Shown here one piece after another: positions 1 to 6,855 of a stretch of 12,905 bases of DNA. Position numbers and translations under genes: made by a program. The notes beneath the pieces were generated by a model. It was not told where the DNA came from and searched no databases. It saw only the letters and a list, made by a program, of their open reading frames with translations. Within the stretch, counting starts at the first letter, position 1, and every line of letters starts with the position of its first letter. The stretch comes from Gammaproteobacteria bacterium (GTDB lineage: Bacteria; Pseudomonadota; Gammaproteobacteria; SZUA-229): assembly GCA_030637945.1 (NCBI GenBank), contig DAOWFN010000043.1:1-12905 (forward strand). The letters are read 5' to 3'.

Positions 1-984
1 GATCTGGTCGTCCATGTATTCAACCATGCCAGCGTACAGTTCCATCTTCCGACCTAGCGCAACGCGTATGGCGGGTGTAAACATAGTAGACCTTGGCACT
101 AAGAAAAGACGGTCAGCCGTATTAACACCTTCATCCACAATTCCCAATTCTTGCATACGTTTGAGACGTTTTTGACGGATTCCATCCCAACCTTCATCGT
201 ATTGATTTTTATAGCGACGCAACCAGTCATCGGGTAGTTGCAGTGGACCATGAGGCGCGGTATAGGCCATATAGGCAAAGAAAGGTTTATTATCTTTACG
301 GCCTTCTTCTATAAACTTGATAGTTTTATTGGTGTAGTTTTTGCTGGAGTAGAAATCCTCAGGAAGTTTCTTAACAGGGCGTCCGTCTTCAGTATACGGC
401 ATTTGTGGTACCTGCCATTCGACATTCCACCCGTCGTCAAAGTGATCCCCTCCACCAACAAGCGTCGAAAAATCACGCTCGAAACCGCGGGCATGTGGGA
501 TTTGATCAGGTTTCATACCCAAATGCCACTTCCCTACCATGTAGGTGTGATAGCCGTTGTCTTGTAGCAGCTCGGCGACGGTAGCCACACGTTTGTTAAG
601 TACGCCCTCATACCCCGGCTTTTCCACCTGGTTAGGCGCGGTAAGTTCACCCATATTCCCCAGACCAGCTACATGGTTATCCGTTCCACTAAGCAGCATA
701 GACCGGGTAACGGAACAGGTAGGTGACACGTAGAAATCTGTATAACGTACTCCCTGTTGTGCCAGTTCGTCTAAAACGGGTGTTTTAATCTCTCCGCCAT
801 AACTTCCGAGGTCTGAGTAACCCATATCGTCAGCAACAATGAGAAGAATATTGGGCTTCTTATTCTGCTTCTTTGATTGCTGCCCATCTGCTGCATGTAT
901 CTGAATGGTGCTTATCATCAATGTCAACGTAAGCATCGTTGCAAAAGTATGCATAATGGATGAATCACCTATTTTTGTATTCAT
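1..984 (-). CDS. Arylsulfatase, AtsA type (partial, C-terminus beyond window)
   Basis: Exported sulfatase expected to hydrolyse sulfate esters in the periplasm. Only the N-terminal 328 residues are in the window; relatives are roughly 500-560 residues. What is seen: a signal peptide (hydrophobic about residues 12-28, likely cleavage near the AA-D at 31-33), metal-binding Asp52/Asp53 after PNILLIVA, the maturation region with Cys90, GKWHLG at 151-156 (Lys152, His154), and His245 in APHGPLQ. These are the usual sulfatase (PF00884) active-site elements in the usual order. The motif that carries the formylglycine cysteine reads C90-S-V-T-R, where CxPxR is expected, so Pro is replaced by Val. Start chosen at 984, with AAAGG 10 nt upstream; Met11 (954) would also leave a good signal peptide. 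The gene lies 63 bp after the DUF3313 gene on the same strand, probably in one operon. The specific substrate cannot be told. Confidence 0.93.
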   Translation of the reverse strand, partial: MNTKIGDSSIMHTFATMLTLTLMISTIQIHAADGQQSKKQNKKPNILLIVADDMGYSDLGSYGGEIKTPVLDELAQQGVRYTDFYVSPTCSVTRSMLLSGTDNHVAGLGNMGELTAPNQVEKPGYEGVLNKRVATVAELLQDNGYHTYMVGKWHLGMKPDQIPHARGFERDFSTLVGGGDHFDDGWNVEWQVPQMPYTEDGRPVKKLPEDFYSSKNYTNKTIKFIEEGRKDNKPFFAYMAYTAPHGPLQLPDDWLRRYKNQYDEGWDGIRQKRLKRMQELGIVDEGVNTADRLFLVPRSTMFTPAIRVALGRKMELYAGMVEYMDDQI

Positions 985-1047
985 AACATTTCAACCTTTC
1001 ACCGTACTTTTATTCGTTCCTGGAATGCACTAGCTACTCGCTAAAAA

Positions 1048-1770
1048 CTATTTACCACCTGCGTGCGCTTGTTCCACTCTCTCGCGAAACCGCTTTCCGT
1101 AAACTTGAAGTGATTCTTCGATAGAATCCCAGGACAATTCTTTGGGATCATCAAACGGATCTTCAAAATCTTCGAGATCTTCAGATCTTTGGGAATCTTC
1201 ATCCAAACTCCGTAGAGGTCTTGTATCAATACGCACGGCCACCCGTTTGCCACTTTGCGCATCAAACATTTCCGCCTCAACCGAGGCATTTTTTATAGAA
1301 AAGTTTTTTTGTGCTCCAGCGAGTTTTTTGACCCCGCCCAAAACAAGACCTATAGGGGAGTATTGTCCAATGCGGTGTTTTGGTTTGCCTAAATACACGT
1401 TTGTGATGGCAATTCGTGCCACCAGGACCCCTGGGCCGGGTCGGGTTACAATAGGATAGTCGGGCTCCATAGCGTTGATCATAGCTGCACGCATGCCGTC
1501 AGACAAAACCTTCATCTGATCAGCATTGATACCTTTATACTTTGAATCCGGAGCTATAAAAATCTCGATGTTGTCCAGCAAAATCTTGTTGTAATTCTGA
1601 AATTTCACACCAGGTTCGTTCCAGTACCATACGCCCGTCATTTCCGGCATAGGTGTCAGTGTCGGTGGGAAGTCGATGAAACCCGAACCCATTAGTTTAT
1701 GTTGACCAGCTCCCCATGCTTGACTAGCAAACAGGATGATAAACGAGATAGTTAGACTGATAATTTTCAT
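1048..1770 (-). CDS. Secreted DUF3313-family protein
   Basis: A 240-residue protein of unknown biochemical role that I recognise as DUF3313-like. The body has the family's pattern: an early W-Y-W stretch, 'YNKILLDNIEIF' around 60-71, 'KYKGINADQMKVLSDGMRAA' around 77-96 and 'PGPGVLVARIAITNV' around 111-125. Residues 1-21 form a signal peptide ending in A-W-G-A. There is no lipobox cysteine, whereas many relatives are lipoproteins, so this one is probably soluble in the periplasm. Residues 190-210 are strongly acidic. The start is secure: GAGGAG lies about 8 nt upstream of the ATG; the stop is TAG. It sits between a patatin lipoprotein gene and a sulfatase gene on the same strand, all encoding exported proteins. 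Family assignment is from memory of the motif pattern; no function is proposed. Confidence 0.82.
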   Translation of the reverse strand: MKIISLTISFIILFASQAWGAGQHKLMGSGFIDFPPTLTPMPEMTGVWYWNEPGVKFQNYNKILLDNIEIFIAPDSKYKGINADQMKVLSDGMRAAMINAMEPDYPIVTRPGPGVLVARIAITNVYLGKPKHRIGQYSPIGLVLGGVKKLAGAQKNFSIKNASVEAEMFDAQSGKRVAVRIDTRPLRSLDEDSQRSEDLEDFEDPFDDPKELSWDSIEESLQVYGKRFRERVEQAHAGGK

Positions 1771-1930
1771 TTTAATAACTCCTCTAATTCAAGTATCATT
1801 TAAATAGTTTTTTCAATGGCTTACCAAATAATATTATTTGATAGCTTTCTTTCATTTATTGGCATAAAGCAACAAGATAACTTATTTAATACACATAATA
1901 AATAGAAATCACAGTATCTTTACCTAAGGA

Positions 1931-1992
1931 ATATGCGAAATACACCATTACGAAGTAATCTTCGTATCAACAAATCAAGATGTATCGCATAT
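1931..1992. repeat. Nested inverted repeat downstream of the patatin gene
   Basis: ATATGCGA at 1931-1938 is matched by TCGCATAT at 1985-1992, and adjoining TACA/TGTA extends the pairing with a 2-nt offset. Inside are two mutually exclusive small hairpins: ATTAC-GAA-GTAAT (1947-1959) and TACGAA-GTAATC-TTCGTA (1949-1966). It lies about 50 bp beyond the patatin stop codon on the minus strand. There is no T-run, so it is not a standard intrinsic terminator; it may be a transcript-end structure or a decayed palindromic element. The rest of the gap 1771-2041 is AT-rich and I see no gene there. Confidence 0.4.
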
Positions 1993-2041
1993 TATTTTAT
2001 AAATAAAGCCAATTTGAGATAATTGCTTACAGTCCATGATC

Positions 2042-3256
2042 TTATTCTTCAATATACTCTCGAAGTCCCGGGGGTACTTTCTGCCAGGGATCCTTTTGTT
2101 GACCTACTTCATAACCAAGTTGATATAACCGATTCATTTCTTCCACATCAAATTCCTCTTTGGCTTTAGATTTATAAACATCAGGAATATCAACGTAATG
2201 ATAATTTATATTCTGATTCAAGGCAGTGACATAGATACGGTATAGGTCTCCGTGTAAAGAAGCTTTAATCATACTTTCGATCGCGCGTGCTGCTATATTT
2301 GATAATTTCCGTTCAACGTGTTCGGGTTCAGGTGTTTGTTGCCCATTACGGATAATATATAAATCCTTAATGGGATATTTCTTTTTATCGTAACCCGCCG
2401 CGCGACCAGCCGCCTTCAAGTCTAATGTTCCTCCATGAAAGAATACTTGCGCAAATGTTCCACCATCAGAATGCATTTCATCATAGTCCTCGCCATTAAC
2501 TTCTACCTCTATATACACCGGTGGGAAGGCTGCGGGTATAGATGCAGAAGCTAACATCACATCACGAAATAACTGTGGCGCAGAGGGATGATTGCTCTTG
2601 GCAATAAGCCCCATATTCCACACTACAGGGCGTTGAGCATCCATATTAGCTGTGCCGATATAGAGTCTTCTACCCTGATCATGCACGCTAGCAACCTGCC
2701 GTATCATGTCATCAGTGACATACTGCTCAAGTAAGCGTTTAAATGGTCCAGTATTCGTCATCGCCTCACTGGAGAACAGACTTATGATGCTAAGACGTTC
2801 AAGGATTTTCTCGGTATTAACTGTGGTAAAGACTTTTTTAAGTGCATCATCATAATCAGTTCCCAAAAATGCGAATGGCGCGATGAGCGCTCCAGTACTG
2901 ATGCCCGATACTATTTTGAACTCTGGTCGTGTACCGGCTCTGGTCCAGCCATTTAAAAAACCCGCTCCATACGCCCCATCTGCACCTCCGCCAGATAAAG
3001 AGAGAACAGCGTATTGAGGAATACCTTGTTCGTCGCGCGAAAGGCTATGTTGACGCTCCTGTTCAGCTGACTTAATAATATCCTGCTGGAAATGTTCGGT
3101 GACTTCTCCGGCCCAGGAACGGACATTTGGTATCCCGATAACCTCAGCATTATTGATGTGTTTAATAGGTACCGGTTCACGTGGCAGTGAAGCGCAGCCG
3201 GAAAGAAATAGTATGAAGGAAAAAATAATTAGAAAAAAACTGACTCGAATATTCAC
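2042..3256 (-). CDS. Patatin-like phospholipase lipoprotein
   Basis: A 404-residue predicted lipid acyl hydrolase with a Ser-Asp dyad, anchored as a lipoprotein. Seen: a signal peptide with lipobox L18-S-G-C21; the glycine-rich oxyanion-hole stretch SGGGADGAYG at 88-97; the nucleophile elbow G118-I-S120-T-G122; and the D264-G-G motif that supplies the catalytic Asp. These are the diagnostic elements of the patatin family (PF01734), and all are intact. Residue 22 after the lipid-modified Cys is Ala, not Asp, so outer-membrane sorting by Lol is expected. The start is a GTG at 3256, preceded by AGGAAG about 7 nt upstream, which decides the start. The gene is first of three on this strand, 271 bp ahead of the DUF3313 gene. 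Whether it acts on phospholipids or other acyl esters cannot be told. Confidence 0.92.
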   Translation of the reverse strand: MNIRVSFFLIIFSFILFLSGCASLPREPVPIKHINNAEVIGIPNVRSWAGEVTEHFQQDIIKSAEQERQHSLSRDEQGIPQYAVLSLSGGGADGAYGAGFLNGWTRAGTRPEFKIVSGISTGALIAPFAFLGTDYDDALKKVFTTVNTEKILERLSIISLFSSEAMTNTGPFKRLLEQYVTDDMIRQVASVHDQGRRLYIGTANMDAQRPVVWNMGLIAKSNHPSAPQLFRDVMLASASIPAAFPPVYIEVEVNGEDYDEMHSDGGTFAQVFFHGGTLDLKAAGRAAGYDKKKYPIKDLYIIRNGQQTPEPEHVERKLSNIAARAIESMIKASLHGDLYRIYVTALNQNINYHYVDIPDVYKSKAKEEFDVEEMNRLYQLGYEVGQQKDPWQKVPPGLREYIEE

Positions 3257-3487
3257 ACTGATCTTCCTGCAAAAATAAAGCTAAATGCATATAACTGATA
3301 TCATATAAAGCATGGCGAGTTATCTTTATATAATTCAATGATTGTGCTTACTGGCTCGAACTCATCTCCAGAGATGATACGCCCAATTGAAGATATTAAC
3401 TACTGTCAGGTTAAGTTGAAACGTGAATTTAAAAGTGCAGTCCATTAATATACTGAGCAGCCTTTACAAGATGCAAAACAATATTAA

Positions 3488-3780
3488 GTACAGAGCCCTG
3501 ATATACTTCATTCATTAATACACCACAGGTTAGCAGAGGTATTTCACCTGGACGATACTCACGCGGCCATTGTGACAGTACTGGTATCGGCACGGACACA
3601 AGTGAACGTTTATGATCAGGGGTATTACTGATAGATGTAACGGATACAGAAAATAACAAATTAATCTGGCGTGGTATTAATACGCTATCAATTTCAGAGT
3701 ATATAGAGCCAGGAGAACCAAAGGCGTTAATTAATGAGACTGTAGAGAACATTCTTCAGCAGTATCCACCAAATAAATAA
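3488..3780 (+). pseudogene. Remnant of a DUF4136 lipoprotein gene (frameshifted)
   Basis: The C-terminal part of a DUF4136-like protein is readable on the plus strand from about 3619 to the TAA at 3778-3780: a VLLIDVTDTENNKLIWRG block followed by LINETVENILQQYPPNK. These match the family's 'GTLVIDxxDxxxxxLVWRG' and terminal 'INEAVxxILxxFPPK' patterns as I remember them. In that frame a TGA at 3613-3615 blocks the upstream part. The preceding family-like segment (HAAIVTVLVSARTQVNVYDQG, ending with a TGA at 3629-3631) is in the next frame, which implies a frameshift between about 3616 and 3628 plus loss of the glycine/tyrosine-rich middle. No start codon, signal peptide or lipobox is visible upstream; a TAA at 3485-3487 closes the second frame. 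The rest of the gap 3257-3487 shows no gene. Confidence 0.55.
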
Positions 3781-3821
3781 CAGATATATACCATGTCTAT
3801 TAAATAAGCGTATTTTAATAA

Positions 3822-6110
3822 GTGAATAATTTAATAACTGTATTGCAGTGTTCGTTCAACCAGAGAAAAGCTGGTTTATATATATTGTCAACAATACTGT
3901 TACTATTTAACAACACAGCTTTTACTAGTGGCTCTCTACAAACCGCAGAATATGTTGGTCGCAAAATTTGCACGAACTGTCATGCTGAACAGGTAAACCT
4001 CTGGCAGGGCTCGCATCACGATCTTGCTATGCAGCACGCCGATGACAATTCTGTTCTGGGAGATTTTTCCAATGCTGATTTTAACTATGCGGGAATCAAC
4101 AGCAAGTTTTATAAAAAGAACAATAATTTCATGATTCGCACTGATGGACCGGATGGCAAGCCGCTTGATTATGAGATCAAGTACACCTTTGGTGTTGAGC
4201 CGTTGCAACAATACCTTGTTGAGTTCGATGACGGTCGATTACAGGCACTGAGTATTGCCTGGGATACACGAAAAAAATCTGAGGGTGGTCAACGCTGGTT
4301 TCATTTATATCCTGATGAAAAAATAACGTATACAGATGAGTTACACTGGACACGCACAAGTTTTAACTGGAATGGGATGTGCGCGGAGTGTCACTCAACC
4401 AATCTGCAAAAAAACTATGACAGCATAAAAGATGAATTTAAAACTTCATGGTCAGAAATTGATGTTTCCTGTGAAGCCTGCCATGGGCCTTCATCGAATC
4501 ACATCACATGGGCTAATAATAAATCGGACAAAAAAACAGAATGGGAAGTTTTTGGCAACAATAAAGGATTCAAAGTTCTGCTTGATGAACGAAAAGGTGT
4601 TCACTGGCAATTAAATTCTAAGACAGAAAATGCATTGCGCAGTCAAAAGCGAAACACGAAAAAAGAAATTGAAGTGTGTGCACAGTGTCATTCGCGACGC
4701 AGTTTAATTGCAGGTGATTATTCACCGGGCAAACCTTTCTTAGATTACTACAAACCGAGACTGCTGGATGAAGGTTTATATTATGCCGATGGCCAGATAC
4801 AAGACGAAGTTTATGTCTATGGTTCTTTTATGCAGAGCAAAATGCAGCACAAAGGTGTTACCTGCAGTGATTGTCATGAACCACATAGTCTTAAGTTAAG
4901 ACAAGAAGGCAATGCTGTCTGTTTGCAATGTCATGCGGCTGCTAAATTCGATACCGAAAAACATCACTTCCATCAGAGCGGCTCAACTGGCGCGTCATGT
5001 GCTGAGTGCCATATGCCACCAAAAAATTTTATGGTAGTTGACCCGCGTCACGATCATAGCATCCGTATTCCGCGTCCAGATTTATCAGTTAGCTTAGGCA
5101 CTCCAAATGCCTGCAATAAATGTCATGATGATAAAGATGCAGCGTGGGCAGCTGAACGAGTGAAACAGTGGTATGAAAAACCTTTCGCCGCTTTTCAACA
5201 GTATGCGCATGCGCTAGAGGCAGGCCGGTCAGGTAAAAATAAAGCAGGCATGATACTTGCTAAACAAATAAGAAAAACCGAAACACCAAATATTGCACGC
5301 GCCTCAGCAATTACCAGTTTGCCGCCTTACCTTGATCAATCAACTTTTGATGCTTTACAAAATGGCCTGGAAGATGGAGACCCCCTGGTGCGCATGGCAA
5401 GTGTTTCTGCGCTGGATGGTTTCCCAAATGCATTACTTGTACAACTGGCATTTCCCTTGCTCAACGATCCGGTAAGGGTCGTTCGAATTGAAGCTGCCAG
5501 AGTATTGGCATCAGTGCCTGTAGGTCAGTTACAAGGCAAACAGTTAAAAATTTATGACCATGCCAGGAAAGAATATATAAATTCACAACTAGTCAATGCC
5601 GAACACCCTGTAGCACAATTAAATTTGGGTAACTACTACGCAACGAAAGGTGAAGATGATAAAGCAGTAACAGCGTATAAAAAAGCAATCAAACTGGATA
5701 ATGTCTTTGTGGCCGCATATATCAACCTTGCTGATCTCTATAGAACACAGCAGAATGATGCCGAAGCAGAAAAGCTATTAATCAAAGTAATAAATATCGC
5801 ACCTGATAATGCCGATACATATTATGCACTTGGCTTGTTGAAGATACGACAAAAACATAATAACGTAGCTGTTCAAATGCTACAAAATGCTGTAAGACTA
5901 GATGCTTCTAATGCGCACTATACCTACGTATACGCAGTCTCATTAAATTCTACAGGTGAAAAAAATAAAGCTATCGATACCTTAAAAGATGCACATGATC
6001 GCTTTCCTAAAGATACGGATATACTTAATGCATTAGTCGCATTTCATCGTGATGCAGGCAATAAGTTTGCAGCACAAACTTTCATGAAGAAATTACAAAA
6101 GTTAGAATAA
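3822..6110 (+). CDS. Octahaem c-type cytochrome with HEAT-like and TPR repeats
   Basis: A 762-residue exported multihaem protein, presumably in periplasmic electron transfer or redox catalysis. Eight CxxCH haem sites begin at Cys50, 187, 217, 286, 348, 367, 393 and 431. The layout of one early site followed by clusters, with 'CAECHMPP', resembles the cytochrome c554-like family (PF13435). Residues about 490-565 look like HEAT-type helical pairs ('DPLVRMASVSALDGF', 'DPVRVVRIEAARVLA'), and about 594-760 are TPR units ('AAYINLADLYRTQQNDAEAEKLL', 'ADTYYALGLLKIRQKHNNVAVQML'), suggesting a protein-docking arm. An N-terminal signal (about residues 14-37) directs export for haem attachment. The start is uncertain: GTG at 3822 follows an in-frame TAA directly and has no clear ribosome binding site; a later TTG (3843) is possible. 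The reaction and partners cannot be told. Confidence 0.9.
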   Translation: MNNLITVLQCSFNQRKAGLYILSTILLLFNNTAFTSGSLQTAEYVGRKICTNCHAEQVNLWQGSHHDLAMQHADDNSVLGDFSNADFNYAGINSKFYKKNNNFMIRTDGPDGKPLDYEIKYTFGVEPLQQYLVEFDDGRLQALSIAWDTRKKSEGGQRWFHLYPDEKITYTDELHWTRTSFNWNGMCAECHSTNLQKNYDSIKDEFKTSWSEIDVSCEACHGPSSNHITWANNKSDKKTEWEVFGNNKGFKVLLDERKGVHWQLNSKTENALRSQKRNTKKEIEVCAQCHSRRSLIAGDYSPGKPFLDYYKPRLLDEGLYYADGQIQDEVYVYGSFMQSKMQHKGVTCSDCHEPHSLKLRQEGNAVCLQCHAAAKFDTEKHHFHQSGSTGASCAECHMPPKNFMVVDPRHDHSIRIPRPDLSVSLGTPNACNKCHDDKDAAWAAERVKQWYEKPFAAFQQYAHALEAGRSGKNKAGMILAKQIRKTETPNIARASAITSLPPYLDQSTFDALQNGLEDGDPLVRMASVSALDGFPNALLVQLAFPLLNDPVRVVRIEAARVLASVPVGQLQGKQLKIYDHARKEYINSQLVNAEHPVAQLNLGNYYATKGEDDKAVTAYKKAIKLDNVFVAAYINLADLYRTQQNDAEAEKLLIKVINIAPDNADTYYALGLLKIRQKHNNVAVQMLQNAVRLDASNAHYTYVYAVSLNSTGEKNKAIDTLKDAHDRFPKDTDILNALVAFHRDAGNKFAAQTFMKKLQKLE

Positions 6111-6112
6111 CC

Positions 6113-6145
6113 ACCAAATGCAAAATCTTTTGCATTTGGTCCTTT
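6113..6145 (+). terminator. Intrinsic terminator of the octahaem cytochrome gene
   Basis: ACCAAATGCAAAA (6113-6125) and TTTTGCATTTGGT (6128-6140) are perfectly complementary over 13 bp, separated by only TC, so the real loop is about four bases. The stem starts three bases after the stop codon and is followed by CCTTT, a weak T-run. The U-rich descending arm and the position support a terminator; the stem is symmetrical and could also work on the other strand. Confidence 0.75.
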
Positions 6146-6268
6146 CTACTGAGGACAATATAACTCAAACAACTACGAAAATTTACTCTTGAAAGGCTCT
6201 CCGCTTTGTATATTGAACACTTATATGGCTATTTCAGGGTGTTTTGAAATATTCCTTTTATATTCTAT

Positions 6269-6286
6269 CCGGCCACCATTGGCCGG
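6269..6286. repeat. Short perfect hairpin CCGGCCA/TGGCCGG
   Basis: CCGGCCA at 6269-6275 pairs with TGGCCGG at 6280-6286 around a CCAT loop. It stands alone in the non-coding stretch after the cytochrome terminator. No T-run follows on either strand, so I do not call it a terminator. Between 6146 and 6390 nothing else stands out apart from a palindrome TACTAATGTTAGTA at 6312-6325. Confidence 0.35.
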
Positions 6287-6425
6287 AAGCAGACGTTACG
6301 AGAGTATGTTTTACTAATGTTAGTAGCTTGTAGTATCTCTAATTTTTTATGGTGTACGTGGTGGGCTTGGGTGTGAATATAAAGGCATCGTCACACCGCC
6401 ATCCATGGCTCCTTGCGGCATACGA

Positions 6426-6502
6426 CCACCACGGATGGTGGAAGTGCAGATTTTACATCGTTACATGGATGTAACTTATTAGAGCAATGCAGGAGCAATT
6501 GC
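6426..6502 (+). other. Three plus-strand hairpins with GGA in the loop
   Basis: Three consecutive hairpins are visible on the plus strand: CCACCA-CGGA-TGGTGG (6426-6441), GTTACA-TGGA-TGTAAC (6460-6475) and GCAAT-GCAGGAGCA-ATTGC (6484-6502). Each has GGA in the loop, and a further GAGGAGC follows at 6504-6510. This is the shape of a CsrA-binding site, but no GacA box, and no terminator with a T-run, is seen for a plus-strand transcript. A TATAAA at 6379-6384 could be a -10. The short reading frame across this region has no protein-like character. Confidence 0.3.
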
Positions 6503-6538
6503 CGAGGAGCAATATATCTGCCCGTACATCCTGTACAT

Positions 6539-6563
6539 AAAAAACCCCAACCGAAGTTGGGGT
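6539..6563 (-). terminator. UUCG-capped intrinsic terminator of the small RNA
   Basis: Read on the minus strand, ACCCCAAC-TTCG-GTTGGGGT (6563 down to 6544) is an 8-bp perfect stem capped by the stable C(UUCG)G tetraloop, followed directly by T6 (6544-6539). This is a textbook rho-independent terminator. No protein gene on the minus strand ends before it, which points to a non-coding transcript. On the plus strand the stem has no T-run after it. Confidence 0.85.
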
Positions 6564-6724
6564 ATCCAGGTCCTTGCTTGGTGATGAGCCGCGCGCTATA
6601 GCTATTCCATAGAATTATTTATCAATCCGTGTAAACTTTAACCTTCCAATGTCCATGTCCGTGTTAAATTTCCTAAAGCTACCTATATCCTTATGTCCCT
6701 GTATGGCTCTTCCTTGTGTCCACG
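6539..6724 (-). ncRNA. Predicted CsrA-sequestering small RNA (CsrB/RsmZ type)
   Basis: Non-coding RNA expected to bind and titrate the translational regulator CsrA/RsmA. The minus strand between a candidate start near 6724 and the UUCG-capped terminator holds twelve GGA triplets in about 186 nt (plus-strand TCC at 6565, 6571, 6606, 6626, 6645, 6652, 6658, 6671, 6688, 6696, 6711 and 6719), where about three are expected by chance. Eight fit the CsrA consensus ANGGA. Several are in loops: the stem 6663-6668/6637-6642 encloses three GGAs in a 20-nt loop, and CUAU-GGA-AUAG (6612 down to 6602) shows one at a tip. A GacA-type box lies upstream, and CATAAT (6736-6731) could be the -10 element. The 5' end is inferred and could be off by several nt. 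It is divergent from dtd. Which named family member (rsmX/Y/Z, csrB/C) it is cannot be told. Confidence 0.8.
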
Positions 6725-6730
6725 TCAATA

Positions 6731-6736
6731 ATTATG
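6731..6736 (-). promoter_or_regulatory. Candidate -10 element of the small RNA promoter
   Basis: CATAAT on the minus strand (one mismatch to TATAAT) would place the transcript start near 6724, just ahead of the first GGA. No good -35 hexamer is seen 17 bp upstream, which suits an activator-dependent promoter. Confidence 0.45.
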
Positions 6737-6780
6737 GTTGAATCGATGAATTTCTGCTATCAGTCAGATAAGGATGCTGT

Positions 6781-6798
6781 TGTAGGGAAATCCTTACA
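6781..6798. promoter_or_regulatory. GacA/LetA-type activator box (TGTAGG-N6-CTTACA)
   Basis: An 18-bp near-palindrome, TGTAGG-GAAATC-CTTACA on the plus strand; on the minus strand it reads TGTAAG-GATTTC-CCTACA. The consensus for the response regulator GacA/UvrY/LetA upstream of rsm/csr small RNAs is TGTAAG-N6-CTTACA, so 11 of 12 defined positions match. Its centre is about 65 bp upstream of the inferred small RNA start, the usual distance for this box. It is also 58 bp upstream of the dtd start codon on the other strand, so an effect on dtd and the his genes is possible but not shown. Confidence 0.75.
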
Positions 6799-6855
6799 TT
6801 TAATTGTCTTTGGTTGCTTTGTTACCGGGAAGTATTGGGAGCAGGTTGGCGTAGC

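Noticed and set aside
238..567. 109-codon plus-strand reading frame
   Set aside because: It is antisense to the sulfatase gene, which shows complete active-site motifs in the other strand.
3257..3487. Search for a divergent promoter or small gene ahead of the patatin gene
   Set aside because: AT-rich with several weak -10-like hexamers, but no convincing -35/-10 pair and no protein-like frame.
3429..3752. 107-codon reading frame on the minus strand
   Set aside because: It is antisense to the DUF4136 remnant, whose plus-strand translation makes family sense; the minus product has no recognisable motif and no clear ribosome binding site.
6269..6286. Hairpin considered as a second terminator of the cytochrome gene
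   Set aside because: No T-run on either strand and a better terminator already lies at 6113-6145.
6413..6601. 62-codon plus-strand reading frame in the small RNA region
   Set aside because: It runs through hairpins and the small RNA terminator, its product is rich in Cys, His and Pro without pattern, and it lacks a ribosome binding site.
6814..6855. Upstream extension of dtd to a TTG start
   Set aside because: The extra 14 residues are not conserved in the family; MIALLQRV at 6856 is the normal N-terminus.
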